Both the position numbers and the translations under genes were made by a program. Under the pieces are notes generated by a model. The model was not told where the DNA came from, searched no databases, and worked only from the letters and a program-made list of their open reading frames with translations. DNA of 5,871 bases from Bacillota bacterium (GTDB lineage: Bacteria > Bacillota_E > Sulfobacillia > Sulfobacillales > Sulfobacillaceae): contig JAKAAL010000308.1 in the NCBI GenBank assembly GCA_021802375.1, positions 1 to 5,871 on the forward strand, in the 5' to 3' direction. Of this stretch, positions 1-5,871 are shown one piece after another (the first letter of the stretch is position 1; each line of letters opens with the position of its first letter).

Positions 1-950
1 CCAGGAAGGTGACTATAGACCTGATTTTCCCCTAGCATGTTGCGAGCCGCCAGGCGGCCCTGGCTAAGAGCGTTGTCCTCATGCTCCACCCGCACGGTGG
101 GGCCTGAACCTCCCCAGGGGAAGGCGGCCACGTCGCCCGCTGCATAAACATCGGCATGACTTGTCCTAAGGTGGGAATCCACGATAATGCCGTTAGCCAC
201 GCCGAGGCCTGCGCTTTCGGCTAGACTGGTGTTGGGACGAATGCCTAGGCCAGCCACGACGACGTCAGCCGATATGCTCGACCCGCTATGCAAATGGACC
301 TCGAAGCCCTTAGACGTCTGCTTAACGGAGGTCGCGCGAGATGCTGAACATATCTTGACGCCGTGCTCCTGGTAGACTTGCGTGACGCGGGTGGCTAGTT
401 CCGGAGGTAGCATATGACCTAGGATGGATGACTCGGGCATTATCAAAGAAACTTCTTTACCGAGGCTGGTAAGCGCCGCGGATAGCTCGGCTCCGATAAA
501 GCCTCCACCAATGAGCGCGATAGAGTGGGCGTTTTGGGCCAAGCGTCGGAGGCTGACGTAGTCCTCTACCCCACGGAAATACAGCACGCCAGGATCCTCG
601 GCTGCCTGAAGGTCACTGAGGTGAAGAGGAGTGCCGCCCGTGGCGATAAGTAGCTTGCCATATCCATACACTTCTCCTGTCACGGTGGTCAGCTCGTGCC
701 GGGATGTATCCAGTGAGATGGCGGAGCATGTCAATCTTAGATTAGGGCTCGCGCCGGATGGGCACCAAATGTCCTCCATGCGTTGTTCCGTCCAAAGTTT
801 TTTGCTCAACGGCGGTCGTTGATAGGGAGGATACTTTTCGTTGGAGAGCATTATCAGTGACGCATCAGGAGCTTTACGGCGTAGCGTCGTCCAGGCTGCA
901 TCGGCGGCCATGCCACCGCCAACGATGAGATACTCGCATTCAGTCTTCAT
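1..950 (-). CDS. AIF-like FAD/NAD(P)-dependent oxidoreductase (3' end cut by window edge)
   Basis: This is a pyridine-nucleotide flavoprotein of the AIF/ferredoxin-reductase class, with 316 codons visible. An N-terminal FAD Rossmann motif (YLIVGGGMAADAA, residues 7-19) is followed by RPPLSKKLW (45-53), IATGGTP (102-108), an NAD-binding motif IGGGFIGAEL (147-156), the second FAD contact YAAGDVAAF (269-277) and RVEHEDNA (287-294). The PPLSK.LW, ATGGTP and VEH.D.A signatures are typical of AIF and its bacterial relatives; Lys50 and Glu155 match the Lys/Glu pair near the AIF flavin. There is no CxxxxC redox disulfide after the first Rossmann motif, so this is not dihydrolipoamide dehydrogenase. 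Such proteins are usually about 400 residues, so the C-terminal dimerisation domain lies outside the window. ATG at 950 places the Rossmann strand directly at the N terminus, as is usual; the frame stays open further upstream but has no ATG, GTG or TTG. The electron acceptor and physiological role cannot be told from sequence. Confidence 0.9.
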   Translation of the reverse strand, partial: MKTECEYLIVGGGMAADAAWTTLRRKAPDASLIMLSNEKYPPYQRPPLSKKLWTEQRMEDIWCPSGASPNLRLTCSAISLDTSRHELTTVTGEVYGYGKLLIATGGTPLHLSDLQAAEDPGVLYFRGVEDYVSLRRLAQNAHSIALIGGGFIGAELSAALTSLGKEVSLIMPESSILGHMLPPELATRVTQVYQEHGVKICSASRATSVKQTSKGFEVHLHSGSSISADVVVAGLGIRPNTSLAESAGLGVANGIIVDSHLRTSHADVYAAGDVAAFPWGGSGPTVRVEHEDNALSQGRLAARNMLGENQVYSHLP

Positions 951-976
951 GGGTATGCGCGGGACACCTCGGCCAT
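947..976 (-). other. Nine-codon open frame overlapping the flavoprotein start
   Basis: An ATG at 976 opens a nine-codon frame (MAEVSRAYP) whose TGA overlaps the flavoprotein ATG in an ATGA arrangement. This geometry is known from translational coupling. The flavoprotein start itself has only a weak, distant GAGGTG upstream, which is why coupling is worth considering. No good ribosome binding site sits at normal spacing before 976 either, so the frame may be chance. Confidence 0.15.
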
Positions 977-1020
977 GTACGGAATCAGCGATCGGATTAG
1001 GTCGAGGTCCCTGTCCCGCT

Positions 1021-1028
1021 CCTCCTTT
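1021..1028 (-). promoter_or_regulatory. Strong Shine-Dalgarno-like sequence without a matching start codon
   Basis: The minus strand reads AAAGGAGG, a near-perfect anti-16S match, inside the 173-base gap between sucB and the flavoprotein gene. No ATG, GTG or TTG occurs at 4-12 bases downstream. The next ATG is at 976, about 44 bases away, and the flavoprotein ATG is at 950. It may be a chance purine run or a remnant of a lost small gene. No convincing terminator or promoter is visible in this gap, so read-through from sucB is possible. Confidence 0.25.
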
Positions 1029-1123
1029 CTTGAGGGCGATCGTGGTTGCTAAGACTGCTGTGGGTGGAAAATTGGCACTGACCGAGTCGGATAAAGGAAC
1101 CAGATACCCGCATCCGGTCGGAT

Positions 1124-2332
1124 CTACCCTTCCAACAAAAGGCTCTCAGGGTCTTCCATAAAGGTCTTCAACTGGACTAAGAAACGCACCGCATCGCCCC
1201 CATCGATGAGGCGGTGATCATAGGTCAGCGCGACATACATCATGGGTCGCACCACAACTTGGCCTTCTAATGCGACGGGGCGTTCCTCGATCTTATGTAG
1301 GCCCAAGATGCCCACCTGAGGGGTGTTTAGAATCGGGGTGGAAAGGAGTGAACCGTAAGTGCCGCCGTTGGTGATGGTGAAGGTTCCGCCTTTGAGTTCT
1401 GACAGGCTAAGGCTTTTTTCGCGAGCCTTGCGAGCCAACTCGCGAATCGCGAGCTCAATCTCGGCGAAGCTCATGCGATCCGCGCTCCGAACTACTGGGA
1501 CCACGAGTCCCTGGTCAGTGCCCACCGCAATGCCGATGTCGTAGTACTCTTTGAGGACCATTTCGTTCTCTTGAATTTCGGCGTTGACCTGCGGGAAGGC
1601 CTTCAACGCAGCGACGGTAGCCTTGGTGAAAAAGGACATGAGGCCGAGGCTAACTCCATAGCGTTCCTTAAATCGGTCTTTCCAGCGATGACGCAGTTCC
1701 TGCACAGAAGACATGTCAATCTCGTTAAACGTGGTAAGCATGGCGGCTGTATGTTGAGCCTCAACCAGTCTGCGTGCAATGGTTAAGCGGCGTTGCGATA
1801 ATCTGACGCGGCGTTCCCCGGCGTGAGCCTCGGTTGAGGAAAGAGGGGCAGGGGTCGGCACGGCTGAGGTCGGGGCCGCTGGGGTGCTTCGTGAAAATTG
1901 CTCGACGTCCGACCGCGTGACCCTCCCGTGGGGACCGCTTCCGACCACAGCTTGCAGATCCACGACCAAGCTTTCGGCAAGTTTACGGACATCAGGCGAA
2001 GCCCGATGATGGGGCTGATCGGCTGATGTCGGCTCGTTTACCGCAGGCGAGGTCTCATGTGGGCTTGCTGGCGAAGGGGGCTGGGCTTTGGCCTCGCTGC
2101 TCTCCAGCTGCCCCAAAACATCTCCCACCGTCACCGTTTCGCCTTCTTGACGCAACAGTTGGCTAAGACGGCCAGATTCGGTGGCCGTGACTTCCAGATT
2201 GACTTTGTCGGTTTCCAGTTCCACCAGCGGGTCGCCCAGTTGGACGGCGTCGCCGGGTTGTTTAAGCCATTGACCCACCGTCGCCTCGACGATGGATTCA
2301 CCTAGGGGTGGCACAGTAATATCGATGGACAT
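1124..2332 (-). CDS. sucB: 2-oxoglutarate dehydrogenase E2, dihydrolipoyllysine-residue succinyltransferase (odhB/sucB)
   Basis: E2 forms the core of the 2-oxoglutarate dehydrogenase complex. It takes the succinyl group from E1 on a swinging lipoyl arm and transfers it to CoA, giving succinyl-CoA for the cytoplasmic TCA cycle. The 402-residue length matches the family (E. coli SucB is about 405). Residues 1-76 form one lipoyl domain with the lipoylated Lys43 in [10 protein letters not shown] Pro/Ser/Ala-rich linker follows, then a peripheral-subunit-binding domain (about 109-146, SPDVRKLAE to [11 protein letters not shown]), a second Ala/Pro linker and the catalytic domain (about 178-402). 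The active-site motif [10 protein letters not shown] supplies His373 and Asp377. FNEIDMS at the start of the catalytic domain favours succinyl- over acetyltransferase. ATG at 2332 has AGGAGG five bases upstream and lies nine bases after the sucA stop, so the two are surely co-transcribed. The family call is very secure. Confidence 0.97.
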   Translation of the reverse strand: MSIDITVPPLGESIVEATVGQWLKQPGDAVQLGDPLVELETDKVNLEVTATESGRLSQLLRQEGETVTVGDVLGQLESSEAKAQPPSPASPHETSPAVNEPTSADQPHHRASPDVRKLAESLVVDLQAVVGSGPHGRVTRSDVEQFSRSTPAAPTSAVPTPAPLSSTEAHAGERRVRLSQRRLTIARRLVEAQHTAAMLTTFNEIDMSSVQELRHRWKDRFKERYGVSLGLMSFFTKATVAALKAFPQVNAEIQENEMVLKEYYDIGIAVGTDQGLVVPVVRSADRMSFAEIELAIRELARKAREKSLSLSELKGGTFTITNGGTYGSLLSTPILNTPQVGILGLHKIEERPVALEGQVVVRPMMYVALTYDHRLIDGGDAVRFLVQLKTFMEDPESLLLEG

Positions 2333-2337
2333 GTTGG

Positions 2338-2343
2338 CCTCCT
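2338..2343 (-). promoter_or_regulatory. sucB ribosome binding site overlapping the sucA stop codon
   Basis: The minus strand reads AGGAGG, shares its first two bases with the sucA TAG, and stands five bases before the sucB ATG. It fixes the sucB start and suggests that ribosomes finishing sucA help initiation on sucB, which would balance the E1 and E2 subunits. Confidence 0.85.
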
Positions 2344-5158
2344 AAAGACGGACTTTAGTTCGATGAGCAGGAGAGTACTGTAACGACTGTTCAAGTAGAC
2401 TTTGCTGTTCCTCCGCATGCACGTCTGCGGCTCCCGTGGCTACACTGGCTCGGGGTGGGCGTCCTACGTATGTCAACGCGATCCTGTTGGGCAACATGGC
2501 CGCCAAACGGTCTGCCACGAAATGATATGCACCCATATTCTGCGGCTCCTCTTGAAGCCAAAAGGCTTCGGCCAGGTTCGGAAACTGACTTAAGTATGCC
2601 CGGATGGCTTCTTCGGGAAATGGATAAAGTTGTTCGATGCGCAGAACGCGCAGGAACTCTAAGTCCGACTCTGGTTGCGATTCTGCCTTGGACTTTAGGT
2701 CGATGGCGACTTTGCCGCTCGTAAAGACCACCCGTCGCACGCTGTCGTTCGCACTCGGTGGCAAGGGGAGCTCCAGTATCGGTTGGAAACGGCCAGTGGC
2801 CAAATCGGACAAGCTGGAAGCGGCCAGAGGATGACGCAAGAGGCTCTTGGGGGTCATGATGATTAACGGGCGGGGATCCGAGCCCAGGCGCTCCGCCTGA
2901 AGGCGGAGCAGATGAAAGTATTGGGCCGCCGTGGTGCAGTTGGTCACATAAAAATTATCCTCAGCGGCGAGTTGGAGGTAGCGCTCCAGCCGGGCGCTAG
3001 AATGTTCTGGCCCCTGGCCTTCGTAACCATGGGGAAGCAGTAAAACGAGGCTGGATGATTGGCGCCACTTCGCTCTGCCCGCGGCCAGAAACTGATCAAT
3101 AACGGGTTGCGCCACATTGGCAAAGTCACCAAATTGCGCCTCCCAAATGACTAAAGTCTCGGGCGCCCTGACGCTATAGCCATATTCGAAGCCTAGAACG
3201 GCCACTTCAGATAAGGGACTGTTGTGAACCTCAAACGATGCCCGGGATCCGTTAAATGACGCCAAGGGAACCATAAACGGCCCACCCTCGGCATCGTGCC
3301 AGACTAAATGGCGTTGACTGAACGTCCCGCGTTCAGTATCTTGGCCCGTCATCCGGATCGGAATGCCTCCCGCTAGAATCGAGGCAAACGACAGGGACTC
3401 AGCCCAAGCCCAGTCAATAGCATTCTCCTCGGTTAAGCCGTGCAGGTGACGGTCGACGACCCGGGCCAACTTCGGATGAAGATGGAATCCGTCAGGTACG
3501 GATAACAGCTCTCGGTTCCACGAGACCAATTGCGGTTCATCGAGAGGGGGCAGCGACTTAGGCATTGGCCCGGGCACCGGCCGGCCAAAACTCTCTTCGA
3601 TGGTCTGGCTTGATGCGCGTTCGTGAGCGGCCATTAAGGTGGCACGGGCCGACTGGCGTAAAGATTTCATGTCCTCGTCGGCGAGGATTTCGGCTTCGAA
3701 AAGCTCATTGGCGTAAATCTCGGCAACCGTCGGATGAGATGCGATCGCTTGGTACAAATCAGGTTGCGTAAAGGCCGGCTCGTCTCCCTCATTATGGCCC
3801 CACCGCCGATATCCTACCACATCGATGAGAAAGTCCCGATGGAAGCGCTGTCGGTACGCGAAAGCTAAATATATCGCACTTAATACCGTATCCGGGCAAT
3901 CCGCGTTGACGTGCAAAATCGGGATATCATAACCCTTGGCCAGGTCGCTGGCGTAGCGCGTCGACCGCTCGTCGCGGGTTTCCGTGGTAAACCCGATGTC
4001 ATTATTCGAGATAATGTGGATGGTTCCGCCGCTGCCGTAGGCGGAAAGACGCGATAAATTAAGTGTCTCGGCGACGACGCCTTCACCGTCAAAAGCGGCA
4101 TCACCGTGAACGACGACGGCCAAGGCCTGGTCGACCTGTTGCGCGGGAGATCCGGATTGGTCGCGGCTATCTTGCAATGCACGGGTGTGTCCTTCGACGA
4201 CCGGATTAACCAGTTCCAGGTGACTTGGGTTGTTGGCCAAGATAACTTCGACGGTTCGATCGGCAAGCATTTTGAGCGTGGTAAAGCCCAAATGATACTT
4301 AACGTCACCCGTCCATCGAGGGTCATCCAAGATGGGGCCGGGACGGTGATGGAGAAACTCGGCAATGATGGTTTCGAGTGGTTTATCCAAGACATGAGCG
4401 AGCACGTTGAGACGCCCACGGTGCGCCATGCCTATGACCACGTTGCTGATCTCTGCGCTCGCCGACAATTCTACCAAACGATTGAGCGCAGGAACGATGA
4501 CGTCTAATCCCTCAATCGAAAATCGCTTCTGCCCCGGGAAGGTTTGATGGAGGTACTTTTCAAATTCCTCGACCTCGACTAATTCGCGTAGAAGCGCTTG
4601 TTTCTGCTCGGCTGGGGCTACACCAAGATCACCAGGAGTTTCGACCGCTTGTCGAAGCCACTCGCGCGCATTGCCATCAGAAAGATGTTCAAATTCGATG
4701 CCCATTTGGCCAAGGTAGGTATTGCGTATGCTAACCAAGACGTCTTTCACCGTAGCGCCCAGCGATCCATAACGGTTCCCCAGGGTCTGCGACGGAAGGG
4801 AGGCCAGGGTGCTTAGGTTGATACCGCGCTGAGCTGGATCAAATAACTCTGGGCCTTCAGGCGAATGAAAAGGATCAAAATGGACAGTGCGGTGACCTTC
4901 CCGGCGTATGTCCTCGATAAGCAGCACGCAGCGCGCCACTTGAGCGATGGTGTCGGCGTCGATAGCCTGATCAAAATGCTGAGGCTCGATACCGCGAGCC
5001 GTTTCCCAACCGGTGCCGCGTTCATCAAAAAACTCACGGACCTCCCGGTCGAGGGCGGATGGGTTAAGACAATACTGTTCATAGAGTTCCATGACATATC
5101 CAGCATTGGCCCCATAGAACTGATCCCACAGGCTCGAACCCTTCTGCTGGCTGTTCAC
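2342..5158 (-). CDS. sucA: 2-oxoglutarate dehydrogenase E1, thiamine-diphosphate-dependent decarboxylase (odhA/sucA)
   Basis: E1 decarboxylates 2-oxoglutarate on thiamine diphosphate and reductively succinylates the lipoyl group of E2. The 938 residues match the family (E. coli about 933, Bacillus about 944). The N terminus (LWDQFYGANAGYV, 10-22) is the short helical segment that docks E1 to the complex. Key motifs in order: GMAHRGRLN (243-251), NPSHLELVNPVVEGH (310-324), the thiamine-diphosphate/metal motif from GDAAF (352-356) to NN (385-386), GYRRWGHNEGDEP (449-461), GQDTERGTFSQRH, IWEAQFGDFAN, PHGYEGQGPEHSSARLERY and MTPKSLLRHP. The start is GTG: an in-frame TAA at 5176-5174 leaves no earlier choice, and the next Met (residue 23) would remove the conserved docking helix. 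AAGGAG lies 11 bases upstream, slightly far. Residue 387 is Asp where E. coli has Gln and Bacillus has Met. The gene is intact and is the first of the operon. Confidence 0.98.
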   Translation of the reverse strand: MNSQQKGSSLWDQFYGANAGYVMELYEQYCLNPSALDREVREFFDERGTGWETARGIEPQHFDQAIDADTIAQVARCVLLIEDIRREGHRTVHFDPFHSPEGPELFDPAQRGINLSTLASLPSQTLGNRYGSLGATVKDVLVSIRNTYLGQMGIEFEHLSDGNAREWLRQAVETPGDLGVAPAEQKQALLRELVEVEEFEKYLHQTFPGQKRFSIEGLDVIVPALNRLVELSASAEISNVVIGMAHRGRLNVLAHVLDKPLETIIAEFLHHRPGPILDDPRWTGDVKYHLGFTTLKMLADRTVEVILANNPSHLELVNPVVEGHTRALQDSRDQSGSPAQQVDQALAVVVHGDAAFDGEGVVAETLNLSRLSAYGSGGTIHIISNNDIGFTTETRDERSTRYASDLAKGYDIPILHVNADCPDTVLSAIYLAFAYRQRFHRDFLIDVVGYRRWGHNEGDEPAFTQPDLYQAIASHPTVAEIYANELFEAEILADEDMKSLRQSARATLMAAHERASSQTIEESFGRPVPGPMPKSLPPLDEPQLVSWNRELLSVPDGFHLHPKLARVVDRHLHGLTEENAIDWAWAESLSFASILAGGIPIRMTGQDTERGTFSQRHLVWHDAEGGPFMVPLASFNGSRASFEVHNSPLSEVAVLGFEYGYSVRAPETLVIWEAQFGDFANVAQPVIDQFLAAGRAKWRQSSSLVLLLPHGYEGQGPEHSSARLERYLQLAAEDNFYVTNCTTAAQYFHLLRLQAERLGSDPRPLIIMTPKSLLRHPLAASSLSDLATGRFQPILELPLPPSANDSVRRVVFTSGKVAIDLKSKAESQPESDLEFLRVLRIEQLYPFPEEAIRAYLSQFPNLAEAFWLQEEPQNMGAYHFVADRLAAMLPNRIALTYVGRPPRASVATGAADVHAEEQQSLLEQSLQYSPAHRTKVRL

Positions 5159-5169
5159 TGTGCGTTCAT

Positions 5170-5175
5170 CTCCTT
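5170..5175 (-). promoter_or_regulatory. sucA ribosome binding site
   Basis: The minus strand reads AAGGAG, 11 bases before the GTG. Spacing is a little longer than ideal. An ATG two bases after the site (5169-5167) is out of frame with sucA and leads only to AAC GCA CAG and a stop, so the GTG is the real start. Confidence 0.7.
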
Positions 5176-5189
5176 ATCGGCCCCTTCAA

Positions 5190-5202
5190 GTAGAAGCTCT
5201 AC
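5190..5202 (-). repeat. Small hairpin in the sucA leader
   Basis: GTAGA and TCTAC form a five-base-pair stem with a three-base loop. It directly adjoins the larger stem on its right and lies about 14 bases from the sucA Shine-Dalgarno sequence in the transcript. An alternative CTTC/GAAG pairing (5184-5187 with 5193-5196) would compete with it, so two states are conceivable. Confidence 0.35.
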
Positions 5203-5265
5203 ATAAGACCACCTGCGACACATCCTGCGATTTCGTGCATGCTGTCGAAAGGTGAGTCGTCTTAT
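5203..5265 (-). promoter_or_regulatory. Long imperfect stem-loop in the sucA 5' leader
   Basis: Three paired blocks form one imperfect stem of 16 base pairs: ATAAGAC (5203-5209) with GTCTTAT (5259-5265), CACCT (5210-5214) with AGGTG (5250-5254), and CGAC (5216-5219) with GTCG (5244-5247). Bulges are four bases at 5255-5258 and G5215 opposite AA. The loop is 5220-5243 and contains the ATG of the 22-codon leader frame. It would lie between the predicted transcription start and the sucA Shine-Dalgarno site. It does not look like a Rho-independent terminator because no U run follows. It resembles no riboswitch that I recognise. Confidence 0.4.
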
Positions 5266-5272
5266 TTGAGAA

Positions 5273-5286
5273 TATCCAATATCCAA
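5273..5286. repeat. Tandem duplicate of a 7-mer
   Basis: TATCCAA occurs twice in direct succession (TTGGATA on the minus strand). It lies just downstream of the predicted sucA promoter. It may be a repeat-type protein binding site or a chance duplication. Confidence 0.4.
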
Positions 5287-5311
5287 CCTAACTGCGAATG
5301 AAACTTTTCTA

Positions 5312-5339
5312 TTTATAACCATACCATAAGTTATATGAA
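5312..5339 (-). promoter_or_regulatory. Candidate sigma70-type promoter for the sucA operon
   Basis: On the minus strand, TTCATA (5339-5334) and TATAAA (5317-5312) are separated by 16 bases in the most AT-rich stretch of the upstream region. Transcription would begin near 5305, leaving a leader of about 147 bases. The -10 box is good, the -35 box only partial. The inverted repeat 5314-5335 overlaps it, which would suit control by a bound regulator. Confidence 0.4.
5314..5335. promoter_or_regulatory. Inverted repeat over the candidate promoter, possible operator
   Basis: TATAAC (5314-5319) and GTTATA (5330-5335) form a perfect six-base inverted repeat with a ten-base centre. The 22-base span, about two helical turns, is typical of dimeric repressor sites, and it covers the -10 box and spacer of the candidate promoter. 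AT-rich inverted repeats also arise by chance, so the operator role is an inference. Confidence 0.25.
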
Positions 5340-5388
5340 CGAGTCCGCCTAACCCTTTCGGTGACACCATTGGCGAACGCGTCGATTC

Positions 5389-5416
5389 GGCACCACCTTG
5401 CGCGGTGCCTGAGGCA
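5389..5416. repeat. Overlapping small inverted repeats
   Basis: GGCACC and GGTGCC (5389-5394, 5404-5409) form a six-base stem with a nine-base loop. The right arm overlaps a second palindrome, TGCCT-G-AGGCA (5406-5416). The two cannot form together. They lie 50 bases or more upstream of the candidate sucA promoter and could be a regulator site. No U-run makes either a terminator. Confidence 0.3.
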
Positions 5417-5681
5417 GGGCACGGCCGGTGGACAACCTCCGCTGGTACTTATAACCAAAAAGAGGCCATGAGATGCACCAACGTGTCCATCCTCACGTGG
5501 TACGCATCGGCCTATCGGGTGAAGAGATCCGTGACTTTTTTCATCCCCCTTTCGCGTATCGCTTTTCGTCTCATCCAACACCTGGGGTTCGATCTAGGTG
5601 GACTCCACGGCTGAACGAATTCAAAGGCCTACTGGCGGTTTCTGTTTTCTATCAGGGCGGCCCTTAGATGGAGATGGCCTA

Positions 5682-5871
5682 TCAGGCCGAAGCCACCACA
5701 ACGGCGAAGTCTTTGACTACCGAGGTCATGACCCCCATGCCGGGAATGTTGGGGACCACACTATGAGCTATTTCTGTTGTTGTAAAACAAGCGCTGAGCA
5801 AGGGGTTTCGGGCCAGACGAATTTGACTTTCCCCCAATTTTTTACGAAAACATGCGGGTTTCTCGCGGGCG
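5682..5871 (-). CDS. Possible C-terminal end of an unrecognised gene entering from the right edge
   Basis: A minus-strand frame is open from the window edge to a TGA at 5684-5682, giving about 62 residues that end with VVKDFAVVVASA. I do not recognise a family. A PNIPGMGVMTSVV stretch faintly recalls the IPGxG helix-hairpin-helix segment of IS110-type transposases, but nothing else of that family follows. An open stretch of this length can occur by chance at this base composition, so both the gene and any identity are weak. If real, it would be an upstream neighbour on the same strand as the sucA operon. Confidence 0.2.
   Translation of the reverse strand, partial: AREKPACFRKKLGESQIRLARNPLLSACFTTTEIAHSVVPNIPGMGVMTSVVKDFAVVVASA

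Larger units (their letters stand above)
5155..5223 (-). other. 22-codon leader open frame coupled to the sucA start
   Basis: An ATG at 5223 opens a 22-codon frame (MCRRWSYVELLLEGADKEMN plus Ala-Gln) that ends in a TGA overlapping the sucA GTG as GTGA. The frame contains the sucA Shine-Dalgarno sequence. The same frame stays open further upstream to an ATG at 5370, but that longer version would span the predicted promoter and is less likely. There is no good ribosome binding site before 5223. This may be a regulatory leader peptide, or chance. Confidence 0.2.
5371..5871. other. Gene-poor region upstream of the sucA operon
   Basis: About 500 bases without a convincing gene. Short open frames exist on both strands (for example plus-strand 5405-5614 and 5473-5667, minus-strand 5309-5581), but none has a recognisable motif. 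Small palindromes are present: GGCACC/GGTGCC (5389-5394 with 5404-5409), TGCCT-G-AGGCA (5406-5416) and GGCCT-ATC-AGGCC (5676-5688). CTATCAGG occurs twice, at 5649-5656 and 5679-5686. The region could be an extended intergenic space or decayed coding sequence; I cannot decide which. Confidence 0.5.

Noticed and set aside
1..950. Dihydrolipoamide dehydrogenase (E3) as identity of the left-edge gene
   Set aside because: The required CxxxxC redox disulfide after the first FAD motif is absent, and the sequence there matches the AIF/ferredoxin-reductase signature instead.
997..1113. 38-codon minus-strand frame starting in the gap after sucB
   Set aside because: It has no ribosome binding site at its ATG, no conserved-looking sequence and a low-complexity end.
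1081..1123. Possible terminator after sucB
   Set aside because: There are only short GTCGGAT repeats and weak 4-base stems, and no T run directly follows a stem, so a Rho-independent terminator is not supported.
841..1161. 106-codon plus-strand frame over the flavoprotein start and the gap
   Set aside because: It is antisense to the conserved Rossmann-fold coding region and overlaps the sucB 3' end; its composition looks random.
3880..4419. 179-codon minus-strand frame inside sucA
   Set aside because: It is a shifted reading of sucA, whose own frame carries all the E1 motifs here with no interruption. It is not evidence of a frameshift.
4106..4507. 133-codon open frame on the plus strand inside sucA
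   Set aside because: It lies wholly antisense to strongly conserved sucA coding sequence and shows no recognisable motif; a by-product of codon bias.
5155..5370. 71-codon version of the leader frame starting at 5370
   Set aside because: It would need transcription from upstream of the predicted promoter, and its first part is basic and without motifs. Only the last 22 codons fit the predicted leader transcript.
5309..5581. 90-codon minus-strand frame upstream of sucA
   Set aside because: It has no recognisable motif, runs through the AT-rich promoter-like sequence and lacks a convincing ribosome binding site.

Overview
The window holds most of a bacterial 2-oxoglutarate dehydrogenase locus, with every confident gene on the minus strand. 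Reading right to left in transcription order: a gene-poor stretch (about 5371-5871), a candidate promoter and structured leader (about 5159-5340), sucA/odhA for the E1 subunit (5158 to 2342), sucB/odhB for the E2 subunit (2332 to 1124), a 173-base gap, and then a flavoprotein gene starting at 950 that runs off the left edge.

E1 is a thiamine-diphosphate enzyme that decarboxylates 2-oxoglutarate and transfers the succinyl group to the lipoyl arm of E2. E2 passes it to coenzyme A. The third partner, E3 (dihydrolipoamide dehydrogenase), is not in the window. The downstream gene, where an E3 gene often lies, encodes a different FAD/NAD flavoprotein. It resembles the apoptosis-inducing-factor (AIF)/ferredoxin-reductase group and has no redox-active CxxxxC disulfide in the 316 residues visible.

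sucA and sucB are tightly coupled: nine bases separate them, and the sucB ribosome binding site overlaps the sucA stop codon. sucA starts with GTG. Its upstream region carries a possible sigma70-type promoter, two adjacent hairpins and a 22-codon open frame whose stop overlaps the sucA start. These are readings of the sequence, not proven elements.

The organism is a bacterium of moderate, slightly GC-rich composition with strong purine-rich ribosome binding sites. Parts of E1 look Gram-positive-like: an STRYASDLAKG stretch similar to Bacillus OdhA, and a GQDTERGTFSQRH stretch similar to actinobacterial homologues. A deep-branching Firmicute (Sulfobacillus-like) or a Chloroflexi-type lineage would fit, but this is a guess.

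I see no CRISPR array, tRNA, rRNA, complete insertion sequence or obvious new system. The two most interesting items are the AIF-like gene in the E3 position and the structured leader before sucA.
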